DNA of 64,000 nucleotides from NCBI GenBank assembly GCA_036250225.1, contig JAPZLL010000005.1, positions 1,302,001-1,366,000 of the forward strand, read 5' to 3'. Under the pieces are notes generated by a model that saw only the letters and a list, made by a program, of their open reading frames with translations, was not told the DNA's origin and did not search any database. The position numbers and the translations under genes are program-made. The stretch's first letter is position 1. Each line of letters starts with the position of its first letter. This document shows positions 31,770-44,456 of the stretch, one piece after another. The stretch comes from Cercophora sp. LCS_1 (lineage: Eukaryota; Ascomycota; Sordariomycetes; Sordariales; Lasiosphaeriaceae).

Positions 31770-33924
31770 CTATTTCCTTCTCCCCTTACCCTTCTTCCTC
31801 TCTTCGGGAACACTGGTCGTCCCACCTTCCAACTCAGCAGCATCCAGCTTCCCTTCGTTCTCCAGCTCCTTCAGCTTCTCCTGTCCACTAATAAACATGC
31901 TCAGATCCCTGTTCATCTCCTTGAGCTCTTCGTTCTCCGTCCGGAGGTCCTCAATCGTCTTTTTGACCCCCTCGGCCTCCTTGTTCAGGTGGTTGATCCT
32001 CGTCATCAAGCCCTCGCCGACCTTCTTTTCCTCTTGCAGCGACTTACCCAGGCTTCGTGCCAGATCCGTTGACTTGTTTGCCCGAATCCGCTCTCGTGCA
32101 AGCTCTTTTTCTAGCGCTGGCACAGTCTCTTCTTTCAAAACTTGATAGTCGGCACGAAGCGCTACTAGCTCGCGCATCGCCTCCTGCGCCTGGGCAGACG
32201 CAGATTCGGCAGCGGAAACAGCCTTGGCCGCCTTGTCAGCAGCTTTGTTGACCATCTCTTCAAAGTATATGCGCTGGCTTTCCAGCTGGCTCGTGAGCAG
32301 ATGGGTATACTCCAGGCCAATGCGGTCCAGCTTAGCGCGTGGCACGACGTCATCTTCCTCATCTTGATCTGCCCAGCTTCCGTGGTTCTGGCCCGTCGAG
32401 TGCTGCGTGTCGTTTCTGTCGCTGGGAAAGTCCACCAGCTTGCCGTCTCCCTTATCGCGAATAAGCCGATGCACCCACATGTCGCCAGCGTAATCCCAGA
32501 CATGCTGCGTCTCGAGCTCGAGGCTGTAGCAATGTGCAGTGTCCTTCCAGTGGTCCTTAGCATGCCCCCCCTTGTACCTCCCGCAGCCGACATTGCCACA
32601 GATTAGACAGATCCAGAGGTCTTCTGTTGAGTCGCATACGCTGCAGAGGTTGGAAACCCCCGAGCCAAAGGGCCACGAGTACGGGTCATCGGGGTTGTTT
32701 GTGCTTTGCTTCAGAGGCGGGTTGGTGGCCCGACAGACAGGACAACCGGTCCCTTTCCAGGTTTGTAGACAGGCACAGTGAAAGACGTGCTGGCAGAGGA
32801 TGGTCATCAACCCCGCCGTGTCATCCATCCGCTCCAGACACACAGGGCAAGTAGGAAGCTCGATCAGGTTGGGGGTGGGTGGAGGAAACGGCCTAAGCGA
32901 GTTGACGACACTCGGAGAAGATGGTTCGGCCTTGTTGGCCGTCCGATTCGGAGCCTCAACCGTGATCGACTTGATGAAAGTGACGTGGCAGATTTCGGAC
33001 TATAGAGACATCATCAGCATCGCCAAACCCAACATGGTAAAGATCGAATAAACTCACCTCCACGCTGTCAAACGGCTTCCCGTCAAACTCCCTCCTCCAC
33101 TCCTTCGCGATCTTGTCGTCCCTGAACTTCATCAACACCATGTACCTGCTAAGCCGGCTCGTCATCACCATCCGATAGTGGCTAACATCACCCCTCCACT
33201 TCTCCCCAATAAACCCGAGAAAATCCCCCGGCGACAAATAGCTCGGGACTGCCGGTATACACAAGATTGTCCCATCCTCTCCACCGCCCTCTCCCTCCTC
33301 CGGCCTCGCCCTCATCGCGCCCTCTTCATCCGCCTCCCGATACAAATGCACAATGCCCCACCCAGCCTCCGTATTCTTGGTATCCAACGGCAACGGCACA
33401 TACCGCCCCTTGGTCGCCTGCCCCATACCCCCCAGGTTCGGTCCCAGCGACGCAGCAGGCTGTGCGCCGGCGCCGGCGCCGGCATCTCCCTCCGCCATCC
33501 CGACCAAATCAAAGCTCTCAATAGAGACACGTCCGAACCGCCAGTCCCTAGAGGCAGTGCGCGGTCCGAGGCCAGCTGAGAACCCAGGAGGCGGCGAGCT
33601 CGTTGCTCTCCTGCGCCACTGACGCCCCGTCAGATGAACGGTATTCCCTTTTCCTTCGCTATCGGCGTCGGGGGACGTGGGGTTCGCGCGCGAAGCGCCG
33701 CAGTCGATAACACTCGATGTGTGTCCCGCAGGGTTCTGCTCTCGTGGCGGTCGTTGTTCGGGCTGTATTCGATCGGTTCGTCTCGCGTGGGAAGGCAAGT
33801 CGTCAAAGATGTTTGCTCCTGGCGCGGGGACCCAAATGTTCTCAGGGACGCTGTCGCTCGCGGTATGAGTCGGGTCGGGCGACGGGTAGAGCTCAAACTT
33901 TAGATGATAATAATATGACGGCAT
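31770..33924 (-). CDS. BRAP2-type RING-H2 / ZnF-UBP ubiquitin ligase
   Basis: Exons 33924-33058 and 32999-31770 give 698 residues; the 58-nt intron (GTGAGT...ATAG) joins KPFDSVE to SEICHVTFIKSITVE. Order of domains: N-terminal low-complexity part; RRM-like BRAP2 domain (about 215-305: LCIPAVPSYLSPGDFLGFIG; MVLMKFRDDKIAKEWRREFD); RING C3H2C3 with Cys 340, 343, 358, His 360, 363, Cys 366, 375, 378; ZnF-UBP (about 390-470: CSVCDSTEDLWICLICGNVG; HAKDHWKDTAHCYSLELETQ) that binds the ubiquitin C-terminus; long coiled coil (about 530-680); basic end KKGKGRRK. The human relative BRAP/IMP is a Ras-responsive E3 and yeast Etp1 is the fungal one. It lies next to polyubiquitin, on the same strand. Confidence 0.92.
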
Positions 33925-34491
33925 GGATGCTACTGGTGAAGGCTCCTGTCTGAAAGAGCAGCAGGTCGAGGATTGTGGCCGTCTTGCTCACGAGAATCGG
34001 GGTCGACTTTTGCAGCGTTCAACGGCAGGTGGCAAGGTTTCCGGCCAGCAGTCACGGGGGTAAGAAAGACGCAGCTTCTCGAAACTGGGTAGCTCTTCCA
34101 ACAGGCATCGTGGGTTGCCTCGGATTAAATACCGTCTCGCAAAAGACATCAGTGACAACATTCGTGACATCCGAATGGGACCGAATCGCAAAACCTTTTC
34201 GTGGGAGAGCACCCAAGCTGCATCACGGCGGGGCATGCAAACGGAGATCCACCTCCCTGCGTCATTTGGCGATCATGTCTTGGCAACACTCAACGTTCAA
34301 CATCACTGCGATTCAACCAAATACCAGTCTGCGAGGAATTCATGACTTTGTTGTCTACCTCGAGCACCATCTTCCCTGATGCGCTTGATCCAGTAATAAC
34401 TACTACATTCGGTGGCCAGTCGGCTCACCTTCCCAAATCCCGAACGCCTCATAACCTGGTTCCCATGTCATTCCGCTCATCATCCAAAAGC
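33925..34491. other. Intergenic between polyubiquitin and the BRAP2-like gene
   Basis: 567 bases: promoter of the BRAP2-like gene and 3' region of polyubiquitin. No gene is seen. Confidence 0.5.
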
Positions 34492-35506
34492 TTACTGACC
34501 GCCACGGAGGCGCAACACCAAGTGCAGGGTGCTCTCCTTCTGGATATTGTAGTCGGACAGGGTCCGACCATCCTCCAACTGCTTTCCGGCGAAAATCAAG
34601 CGCTGCTGGTCCGGGGGAATGCCCTCCTTGTCCTGAATCTTCGTCTTGACATTGTCAATTGTGTCAGACGATTCGACCTCAAGCGTGATCGTCTTTCCTG
34701 TCAGGGTCTTGACGAAAATCTGCATGCCACCACGGAGACGGAGAACGAGGTGAAGAGTGCTCTCTTTCTGAATGTTGTAGTCGGACAGAGTGCGGCCGTC
34801 TTCAAGCTGCTTGCCAGCAAAGATCAAGCGCTGCTGGTCTGGTGGGATACCCTCCTTGTCCTGGATCTTGGTCTTGACGTTGTCAATGGTATCGGACGAT
34901 TCCACTTCCAGCGTAATGGTCTTGCCGGTCAGGGTCTTGACGAAGATTTGCATACCGCCACGAAGGCGGAGGACGAGATGGAGGGTGCTCTCCTTCTGAA
35001 TGTTGTAATCAGACAGAGTGCGGCCATCCTCGAGTTGCTTGCCTGCGAAGATAAGACGCTGCTGGTCAGGAGGGATGCCCTCCTTATCCTGGATCTTGGT
35101 CTTCACGTTGTCGATGGTATCGGAAGACTCCACCTCGAGGGTGATGGTCTTGCCCGTAAGGGTCTTGACGAAGATCTGCATACCACCGCGGAGACGAAGG
35201 ACAAGGTGGAGGGTCGACTCCTTTTGGATATTGTAGTCGGAGAGGGTACGGCCATCCTCCAACTGCTTGCCGGCGAAAATGAGACGCTGCTGGTCGGGAG
35301 GAATACCCTCCTTGTCCTGAATCTTCGTCTTCACATTGTCGATGGTGTCTGAGGATTCGACCTCAAGGGTGATGGTCTTGCCCGTGACTGCGGCATGGTT
35401 AGGATCAACTGCTGAGTGCTGGTGCCGGGTGGCAACACCGCAAGGGCGAGCCGCCCTGAAGCAGAAGCGGGGGAGTAAACTTACGGGTCTTGACGAAGAT
35501 CTGCAT
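34492..35506 (-). CDS. Polyubiquitin, four head-to-tail ubiquitin units
   Basis: Exons 35506-35485 (22 nt) and 35387-34492 give 305 residues, exactly four units of 76 plus a final Gln that must be removed. The 97-nt intron (GTAAGT...GCAG) splits codon 8 (MQIFVKT-L), a position common in fungal ubiquitin genes. Each unit has the canonical start MQIFVKTLTGKTITLEVESS, the full lysine set, and ends LRLRGG. Units lie at 35506-35182 (including the intron), 35181-34954, 34953-34726 and 34725-34498. The units code the same protein but differ at many silent sites, so they are not freshly duplicated. The precursor is cut by deubiquitinases and feeds the ubiquitin pool, especially in stress. Confidence 0.98.
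34498..35387 (-). repeat. 228-bp tandem repeats of the polyubiquitin gene
   Basis: Three complete 228-base units and one of 206 bases (the first 22 bases are in exon 1). They are identical at protein level and diverged at third positions, for example in the LEVESSDT codons. Confidence 0.95.
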
Positions 35507-38264
35507 GGTGAGGTCGGGTTGTTAGAAGGAGATCAGGTTGTTTGGTGGTATGTTGACAGAGGTCGCTTTCGCAGATGGACACTGGAGATTGTTGATGGAA
35601 AGAAGAGAAGGTTTGGTGGGGAGAGGAAGAGTAAAGGATTAAATAAGAAGGCAAGTGACCGAAGACAGGCTGGACAGGCCGGAACCTGGAAGGTGGGGTG
35701 GCTGAGCGATGTGTCAGGAGGGTGCACTGGTCACCAATGGGCTCTCGCGGCAACAGGGAAGTGGGAGGAAAGCGCCAGAATGAGCCACTCGGGCAGCTTT
35801 GAGGACGCGCGGTGTGGGGCAAACTGTGAATGGCAAGAGCCGGAGGCCGACAAGCCTTTTGCGATCCGCGGCCTTGCTTGCGTGATCTTCCTCGCAGACT
35901 CGGGGATTCTCCTGGGGCTGATTAATCTAGGTTGGCTTTGCTTCACTGCACTCTACACTACATTCAACTGCTTTTGGGCGTTGTCCTCAACCATCCGTGC
36001 CATCAACCGCAAACCGTTTGCTTTCACTGCAGCTACGCAATTGCTTGGCTGACCTCAACGCAGCAGGGATCATGGTCGCTTCCCCCGCACTGATAAGGAC
36101 GGACCAAGGGTGACGCCTGATGACGCTCTCGGCGTGACCTCCGACGCTCCTGCGAAAGGTCAAAGATTCCGAAGAGATAAATGACAATGCATGAAGTATG
36201 GGTTGAATAAGAGCAAATTTTGAATTCAGCGGCGGAGATGTTTCGCTGGCCTTCGGGCTGCGGCCTGGACTTGGGCGTTGGAACGCACCACACGAACAGT
36301 TTGCCCAGGAACGTCCACGCCTCGCTGTGTCCGAGGCTGTGGTAGATTGGCACCATTGGCGACCGTATTGCGGTCACCTGGTGACGCCAGCAGCGGGGTC
36401 CTTCGCAGCTCGACTCACATCGGCCGACGCCGAGTCAAGATACCTATCTCCGTTCCTTCGCACGGTTATCATTTCGTTGCACTCCCCGTCTGCAAGCTGA
36501 ACAACTATCTTGTGCTCAAAGCCAACAACGGGTCAGCGCCAGAAAAGATCGATGGACATATCGTTCATTGAACCTCGACATGTTAGATCCCCTTTTACAT
36601 CACTCGAGGTAGTGAGCAACAAAATCAATGTTTCCCATGAACCACCATGCCTAGCCAGCATTGGCAGTTGAAGCGGCATCACTGACTTGTGGGGTTTTCC
36701 CGACCTCCCGGACGCAAACACTTGGATCAATTCGAGAGCCCAGTTGCCCAAGAGTGGCTACGATGAATTGACAATGCACTTCTTGGCAGTGCCAACACCC
36801 AGCACAGGCAATTTCTTCGATTACCCAAGGTTGACAGGTCAGGACACTGCCAACTATCGGGTGTTTGCGGGCTGGCCGGTTGATGACCATGCCAGCCCAA
36901 TCGGACCTGTCGATGCCCGCAAACGCACCCAGCAACCACCTCCATAAATACCTCCCCATCCCAGGCATGCAACACCGTTACTAAGGCACAATCGGGCATC
37001 ATGGCCCGATTTTCAGGTTTTCAAGGCTCTTTCAGACCCATCATCGGATCATTGTAGACGTGCCCTAAATTGCCAGCCGCTTGGGTGATGTGCCCATCAT
37101 CCGAGACATGACGGACACCTTTGCAATAAGCGCTCCAAAGACCAAAAGGTACTTCAAGTTTCTGGTATTATAGCGTCCTGAAGTATCCAAGTGCAGTGCA
37201 AATACTAAATTTATACATGGAATGAATAGGTAGCGAGGTACGTGGCGTCTCTCGGGGCCTGCGTCGACATCTCGCGTGGTCTGCACGTGTGAGGGCACAC
37301 CTTTTTCATGTTTCTGTCAGCCATTAGGCTAACTGTGACGAGGTCTCAATTTACGAACGCCATGCCGCCAGAGGGTCTCTCGAGTTGCATCACGACGCTT
37401 GGTGCCGTGTCCCCAATATCTGGAAGTTGGAAGGATAACCATAACTGCGGTGGAAGTAGAGTTGATCGATGGCAGACAATATCCAAAGACAATAGTTTTG
37501 ATAAACATGCTCAATTCGTCTCGAGCTGCGTAAATTATAAACCAGCCCAACAACCGTCTGACGACAACTTTTCTCCTTTTGCAACGGCAATAACTGCCTA
37601 CTATCATCACCAAGAGGAACCCTCACCAGGCCAGGCCATGCCAAAACAAAAGCCCCCTCACCGTCCACACAATGTTCGTACCTTGAAAGGCCCACATCAA
37701 CATATCGCAGGCCGATCAGTTACGAACAAACAAACGCCATAACCCATGCATAAATGACATCTCTCTATGCTCTGTGTGCTTCGATACTCCTCATCTGTCT
37801 TTCATCCAGCATTCGAATGTGGAATTCGTTTCAATAAGTCCAACAGCAGCATTTCCCATTCCGTCGTTGTCGCCGTGCGCCTTCGTCTCCAAACATCGCT
37901 CAGCCATGAGGCGGCTGAGGGATTTTGCCAACTCGCTTCATACAGATTGTAGGGAAACAAATAAAATCATCAAAATAGGCATCTGTCGTAAATGATCCTT
38001 GTCGTCGTTAACGTGGACGTCAGTCATTCCGCGTGAGCATCGCAGGCCGTGGCCCGCCCTGAGTGAAGGTCGAGAAGTAAAACAGACATAAAGACAGGCA
38101 AAAAAAAAGACAAACGCCGTCGCTCGCTAGGTCGTGATACTTGTAGCTGCAAAGTGACAAAGGAAATAAATCAAGTGCTCGCTTGATGCAAAGCATATCT
38201 TCGTGATCACCATCGGTGAGAGGGTTGTAAAGGGTAGCATCTTCCAATAAGAAGGCGAGCGGCC
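35507..38264. other. Intergenic, polyubiquitin upstream region
   Basis: 2.75 kb holding the polyubiquitin promoter and leader and the 3' region of the large Zn-cluster gene. I did not find a clear heat-shock element by eye. No gene is recognised. Confidence 0.5.
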
Positions 38265-40809
38265 CTAGTTAGCACGTATGACGAGCTTGGATAGAAGCTT
38301 ATTTGATAGGGAATCAAAGTCATAGCGGTCGAACTTAGAGTCGGCACGCGTCCTCAAGTATGCCTCTGTCAAATTGGGTCAGTGGTTGGTTCCCCATTGG
38401 GAGCGATGAGGACTCACCGTGCTTGATGACATGCTGTCGCACTTCAGTCATGGCGTCGCAGACAGCAGGGTTGTTGTTGAGAAGTTGCCCGTGTCTACGT
38501 GTGTCCCACTCCGTAAACGTTGGCAGCTTCTGGGAAATGGCGTGGAAGAGTCCGACAATGACGCCAACGGGGACAGTCTCCATGTCACTGCAGAACTTAT
38601 TGACGGCGGCAGGATCGGGAACGCGGTAGTGGCAGTCGAACTGAATCTCCTCCCAGACAGCCAGGAGGATGGAAGCGAGCATGAAGATTGTCGGCCAATT
38701 CTTGAGGCGCTCACCGCTGTAAACACTCGAATAGAGTGCCGACAGCTCTTCCAAGATATCCTTTTGCAATTCGCGCCACATATCGGCCATGGCGCATTTG
38801 ATCTGGAAGTTGATCATAACCGGGGCGACGACTTTGCCGTAGAACTTGGAGTCCTCGTCATCGATCTGGCCCTCCATTGGCTCTTCGCTGGGCGGCTGCT
38901 CAACCATGGTGATGTGCAATGTGAGGTTATAGGCCACCACAAGCTTCAGAGCCTTGCGAATAACGGGGCTCTTCTCCTTGCTGTAGTATCGGTATGCCGT
39001 CTTGAAAATCTCGGTGATGAAAGGGGTGCCCTCGAAGTGGTCATCAATGAATCTCTCAAAACCTTCGTCGATGTGTTTGTCAAGGTACTCCGAAAGCGCC
39101 TCCATCGAAACACCCTCCTGGCCAACATCCAAGCGCTCGGTCCGGATCTCAAAGTCGATGGGTTCCTGATCTTGAAGCGTCGATTCAACCCAGTCCACCT
39201 GGAAGCAGCTTTCATCCGCCACGTACACTTCACGGACCATAACCGGAAGACAGAAACCATAGCCGTGTGTGATCCACATGAGCGTTTCCTTCTGTGCGAA
39301 GCCCTTGACATTGAAAACAGACATACCACGTCCGAGGTGACGTTCATAATCGGCCTTCCAGTCCTTCATGAAATAACCAATGTCCTTGATGTCAATGCGA
39401 GTGCAAGGAACTTGCCACAAGCGAGCGTGCGACGGCTGGCAGCCAGCACAGGGCTCACCCTTGTCGCATGTCTTCTTGAGGAATTTGCAGCGAAGGCAAG
39501 CTCTGAGCTTTCGGATCTCGCTTGCCTGCTTCCTTTGCTCTGGAAGCAGAGGACCACGTCGTCTGCCGACCTTCTTCTCAACGGTACCATCCTTCTTACC
39601 GGTAGACGTCCTGCGGATGACCGGCTTGGTGGCCTTGGCGATGGGGCTCTTTCTGGGTCCGGAATTCCGCCTCGAGGGAGGTGATGATGACCCAGAGCCA
39701 CTGGTGATGGCGGGTCTTGTGGTTGTAGCAGCTGCCTTGATGGGCATTGGCGCAACAGCGGCTGCGGGGCTGATGATCTCAGTGGAGTGGTGGTGATGAT
39801 CCCCGGGGCCACAATTTCGGTGGTTACTTGCGGGGTCGACGTAAGTGTCTGAGGCAGGAGAAAAGGGAGACGAGTAAGGGAAAGACACTTCTTCGTAGCT
39901 GCCGAATTCCAATGAGTTGCCGTCCGACTGGGAGGAATCCGAGTTCGTTCTCAGGTGCAATGTTTGGCTGGGGTTGAAAATGGCGGGATTGGGCGAAGGC
40001 TGAGGGTGCTGGAAGGTCTCGTAGTTCTGGTACATATCCACCGTTGTCCACCCATTATCACTCCCCGAGTTGAGTGAAAGGACTTCCAAGTAAGTACCGG
40101 TGGGGGAATGACTTCCTAGGCTGCCTATGCGGGGAAGGCCATCTGGGAAGGACATAGCGGCCTCAAAATCCTGCCAATTCCCAATGCCCGCCGTCCCCCA
40201 CTGAATGGCCTGAGCGGTTTCATCAACAGGTGAGATGGTACCGAAACTAGACTCCAGGTGCATCCCCGCCCCGAGTGCCTGCGAAGTGGCGGGGAGGTAA
40301 TCAAGCGGCGCAGAAGAGAAGCTCTGGGCAAACGGGTTGAAACCGATAAGGCTCGTATCTTGGATAAATTGTGACAGATCGGGTCCGGGCTGCTGCTGCT
40401 GGGCCTGGAGGGGCAGAGACCAATCCGGCTGGATGAGGTTCGGGCGGGCGGCGGCCTGGAAGGGCGAGTGCTGCTGTTGCTGCAATGGGCTCGACATGTT
40501 GCTGCTGCTCTGATGCCCCGGGGACTGAGCACTCTGATCTTCGGGCGACGAGACGGAAACGCTCCCGGACGTGGGCGAGTGAATCGAGACGGGAGCGCCA
40601 ACCGTGCCCGTAAGATCGAGTGGGAGCCATGATGCGCCTGGACTCAGACTCTGGCGGTTTGAATGTGACATCGTGGTCAACGCAGTCGACGTGATGTTCT
40701 GGTTCGGGGAATTCGACACGGCGGGATACGAAAAGCGGTCCCGATTCTCGAATGCGAATTGTTCCAGCAATGCAGCGTCTCCCCCGGTGGAGTTGAAGTC
40801 GAAGGTCAT
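38265..40809 (-). CDS. Large regulator with atypical Zn2Cys6 cluster
   Basis: Exons 40809-38418 and 38365-38265 give 830 residues. The 52-nt intron (GTGAGT...ACAG) near the 3' end replaces an otherwise short tail by EAYLRTRADSKFDRYDFDSL and a further SNKLLSKLVIRAN. The first 430 residues are disordered, rich in S, P and Q, with a His run and basic patches (RRNSGPRKSPIAKATKPVIRR). The cluster has Cys 438, 441, 448, 454, 457 and 469: C-x2-C-x6-C-x5-C-x2-C-x11-C, the last gap longer than the usual 6-9. It continues into a conserved globular part (TRIDIKDIGYFMKDWKADYE) to the C-terminus. A DNA-binding regulator is the best guess, but no target or named homologue is claimed. The start is the first ATG in the frame. 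It is divergent from FTase beta. Confidence 0.82.
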
Positions 40810-43800
40810 CTTCGATGTGGGAAAGGGGAAACGGGAAGGAGAAAAGGCGGCGGACAAGGGGATTGGAGGACTGTTGCTAGTATTGTAACGGGGATGCCAG
40901 GGACGCGAGGGGCGACACCGCTCTTTCTCAACTCGAGTCGGTCAGGACGCGAGGGTCATGACAAGCAGCGGGAGAGAGCAGGAATGGTGGGTGCTGAGCA
41001 AAGATACGGAGTCCTCGCTCTCGTTCCTGTCTTCTCGATGCTGAGGTTTCGAATCGGTGACTGACAGTCGTGATGCTTTGCGTTGACAGGCGACAAGACG
41101 TTTGTCGCTGCACACAACTTCCCTCGGTCCTTGTTGCAAGTCGTGGGTCGAAGGAGGGAAGTTGCTGCTGGACGAGGTCACTGAACGAGGGCAAAGGTGG
41201 AGAGTGCCCCCTCTCCAGTGCCGGCTGCCCTCACGCAACCTCGCTCCCGTCCGTTGAAGAGGCGGTGAGAGCGCATCCCACCCCTGGTCGCCGCGAAGAC
41301 GTTGATTGGGTCCTGGGTTGCCGACCATGCATGTAGTGGGTGGATGCATGGGACGAGAAACCAATCAGATACCGTGACTTTTGGCCCCGCTGGCAGACCA
41401 CGGTATGGCACGCCAGCCGCGCCGCACTGTGGAGGACCTGTGGGTACCTCCAGAACCAAGGACCCAGCCCCTCACTCAGCAGGATTGGCGAGGTTGAATC
41501 TGGAATGGGGGACCTGGACGCTGGAACGGGGCCAATAGCTGTATCTGCCGGTGTCTGGGTCTGGCTGACAGTCGTTGGCGCCAAACAGCTCTCAGGGTTA
41601 GGTCAGAAAACCCTACACAGATCCGATGCTGATATGTCAGACCCATCTAGACCTCTAGGAACGAATCCACACTACGCCATTGATATCGCTTCAGCATCTA
41701 CTTTGGATAAATACCGACTCCTTGGGCCCCTTGACTGATGTTTGGTCTCTGCATCACGGGAAGGCAGCGGCAACGCAAGGTTAGGCGCGCCCGTCCGTGG
41801 CTAGGCCGAGTGGAATGTGAAAGTTGTCGGAGCTTGGATCACGGAGTGGAGGCGGGTAGCCCCGCCGCAAAACTGCCAGCTCCGTGCTGCGCCGATCACC
41901 TCAGCCAACTCAACCTCACTCCACAACCCCGATCAACCTTGAGCGAACCAACCCCCTCCCCGCTCAACTTGTTTTTTTTCCCTGTCCCCACCTGATGAGG
42001 CGACCAGCTGTTTACTCCCTGAGATCTGGCGTTCCCAGAAGGGCTGGGCGGTTGCGCAAATCGCCTGTTGTGCTGTTGTTCCATGCGTCTCGTCTCGGTC
42101 TTGACCAAATCATTGCTCAATTCGGGCGATCTGGCGGCTGAAATGAACGGGGCCTCTGCTGCACACAACGCATAGCTTCGAAACCTGCGGGAGTCCGCTT
42201 TCGTGCTACGCTGTCTTTGGCTGAATTGTGCGGTGTGGTCTTGTCGATACGCCTGTCTTCACACCAGTTTTGTTTCATGACATCCAAACTCCCCGCATCG
42301 GAACCTGATCTGAACATTGAACTGCTCGAGACTGACAACAAGCAAGCCCCCGGGATCGAAAATGGCCACCAACCCCGTACCCAGTAAGGCCCGTTCACCC
42401 TTTTTTTGGCGAGGGGCATCGAGATATGAGGACCGCCTTGGACTATCTACTTAACGCACCTGGCATCTAGCATTCAGGAGGATGGAGGATGGAGTCGGTC
42501 CAGCACTCTATCCAATGCCGACATAATATTGTCACCAACTTCAACTTCACTAAAACGTTCAATGTTCTCAGGAACGACGCGAATGGCCAGGCCGCACAGA
42601 CGACCCAGTCGCAACGCGGCGCCTGGGTGGTGTCTGGTAAACAGCAGTTACAGCCAAGTACTCCCACAGTGTCAAAAGAGGCAAACCTGGACGCAAGTCA
42701 ACCGCAGCCTCCCGGCTCCAAATGGTGAGCGATTAGTGTATGGTCAGAAGCCCACTCGTGACCGGGCTTGCCTCTTCCTCGCAGAGTGGCTGTCCCTGTT
42801 CTCAGCTTCCCCACGCATATCACGATCCCGTCTGTGGCGCTCCATCCACGGCAAAGGACCCTGAAATGGCATGGCCGTAACCGCCGCGACCGACATTGAA
42901 GTGCACAAGAGCGGGTGAAGTTCATTGCAATGACAGTTCTCACCCCGGAACACCAAGCAGAGACTCCAATTGATCAATTCAACTCGCTTGCCCTCTTTTT
43001 TCCGTCGAAGGGGCAGATCCCATCGGGAACAAGGGAGTGGAAACAGTCTCGATTCCCCCGGGCACACCATGCAAACCCCTTGACGGATCGCATCCGGGCC
43101 AAGGGTCGGCTGTCGGCAGGAGGGGCCTTGTTGCGAGGGCGGGGCAGAGGCGCCGGTGAGACCACCGAGAGACGGACACGATGCTACGAAAGCAGCCAAG
43201 ATGGCCGTGCTCTTTAGGAGCCTCTGGGTTCAACATTGGGATGGCTTCCCTCAGCTGCAGACTACCTAGCACAATCCAGGATGGCGTCGCGTCAACCATA
43301 TTTTGAGAGTTGTCAGCGCGTCTATGGTCCGTGTCTCACCGCCCCGATCCAAGTTGGGTTTGTCGAGACAACAGCCGTCCAGAACATGGAAGACCAACGC
43401 TGACAATGATGGAGGATGCGCTGCCACAATCCAATTCTCGTAATGGTTGACAGAATTACTATGCAAGTAACAACACTCAAGGCAGCGGCATTCCCCCAAG
43501 TCCAAGATGGGCACGGATGTGATGACTGAGGCGTACCAACCGCGGCTCCCGCCCGGGAGTGCTTCGCCCACAAGGACGAGGACGAGGTGTCTAAGCAATC
43601 AGCCTGCGCATTCAAGGGATGAACTTCCAAGTTCGGATGCAGCGCCAGGGATCCTTCAAGCTGGGGGAAATGTCATGAAGAAAAACGCGGAAGGGCAAGA
43701 CGTTGGTCGCTAATTCAGGACGAAAACCTTGGATCGCCACACCCGTACTTGAACATGTAGATGACTGTTACGGTTTTTTTGCCCTCCACCACTCAGGTGT

Positions 43801-44456
43801 CTGGATTGACTCCCACATCATTTCTTGAGCGTTGCTCACCACGGAGATGCATCAAGAAATTCTCCTAGCACTTTGTGGGGTACTCCCGGTAAGAGCCATG
43901 GAAAAGTCTTGCACATGATAATGATGCCAATATCACCGGGCCGGGGATGTGCCCGGTGTAGCCGATCGTTGGCCAGATTCGCCAACCCGAGCAGGCCGGA
44001 CCGGCTGCCACGGTGTGGGGCCGACATGCCGATTCGCGGGGGCAGACCGAGTCCGTGTCTTGTCACAATGGCAACGTCAAATGGAAATCAAACAATGAAG
44101 CAAAAAACTCCACTGCCAGCTTGAAAAACAATCTATTCACATTCGCAATTCACACTAGCTTGAGTATACCACATTGTTGTGTCTGGTTGGCCCATCAAAG
44201 AAAGCTTCTCAAGAACTCACCACTTTCCCATGTCTTGGCACCTGGCAAACAACTGCCAAAAGCCAAGTTCGCCGCTGGCAGCATCCGGCAACCCACCCCG
44301 CCAGCGCCGCAAACATCACCGTTTCATTATCCACCCCACCAAAAGAATGAGCATCAAGGACTTTGCAAAAGAAAACAGGAACAATACCAAACCACCGCAA
44401 ACCATGCAATCCTATTGTACACAAACCCTTTAACGCCCGCTCCTTTACGCTAGTCC
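40810..44456. other. 3.6 kb divergent upstream region
   Basis: This separates the start of the large regulator from the start of FTase beta. Short open frames only. Its length suggests long leaders or extensive regulation of the transcription-factor gene, but no element is identified. Confidence 0.5.

Noticed and set aside
34201..35352. 383-codon open frame on the plus strand opposite polyubiquitin
   Set aside because: It is the antisense of the ubiquitin repeats and repeats itself with the same 228-base period; no independent evidence.
38419..39684. 421-codon plus-strand frame inside the zinc-cluster regulator
   Set aside because: Antisense shadow of a well-supported coding exon.
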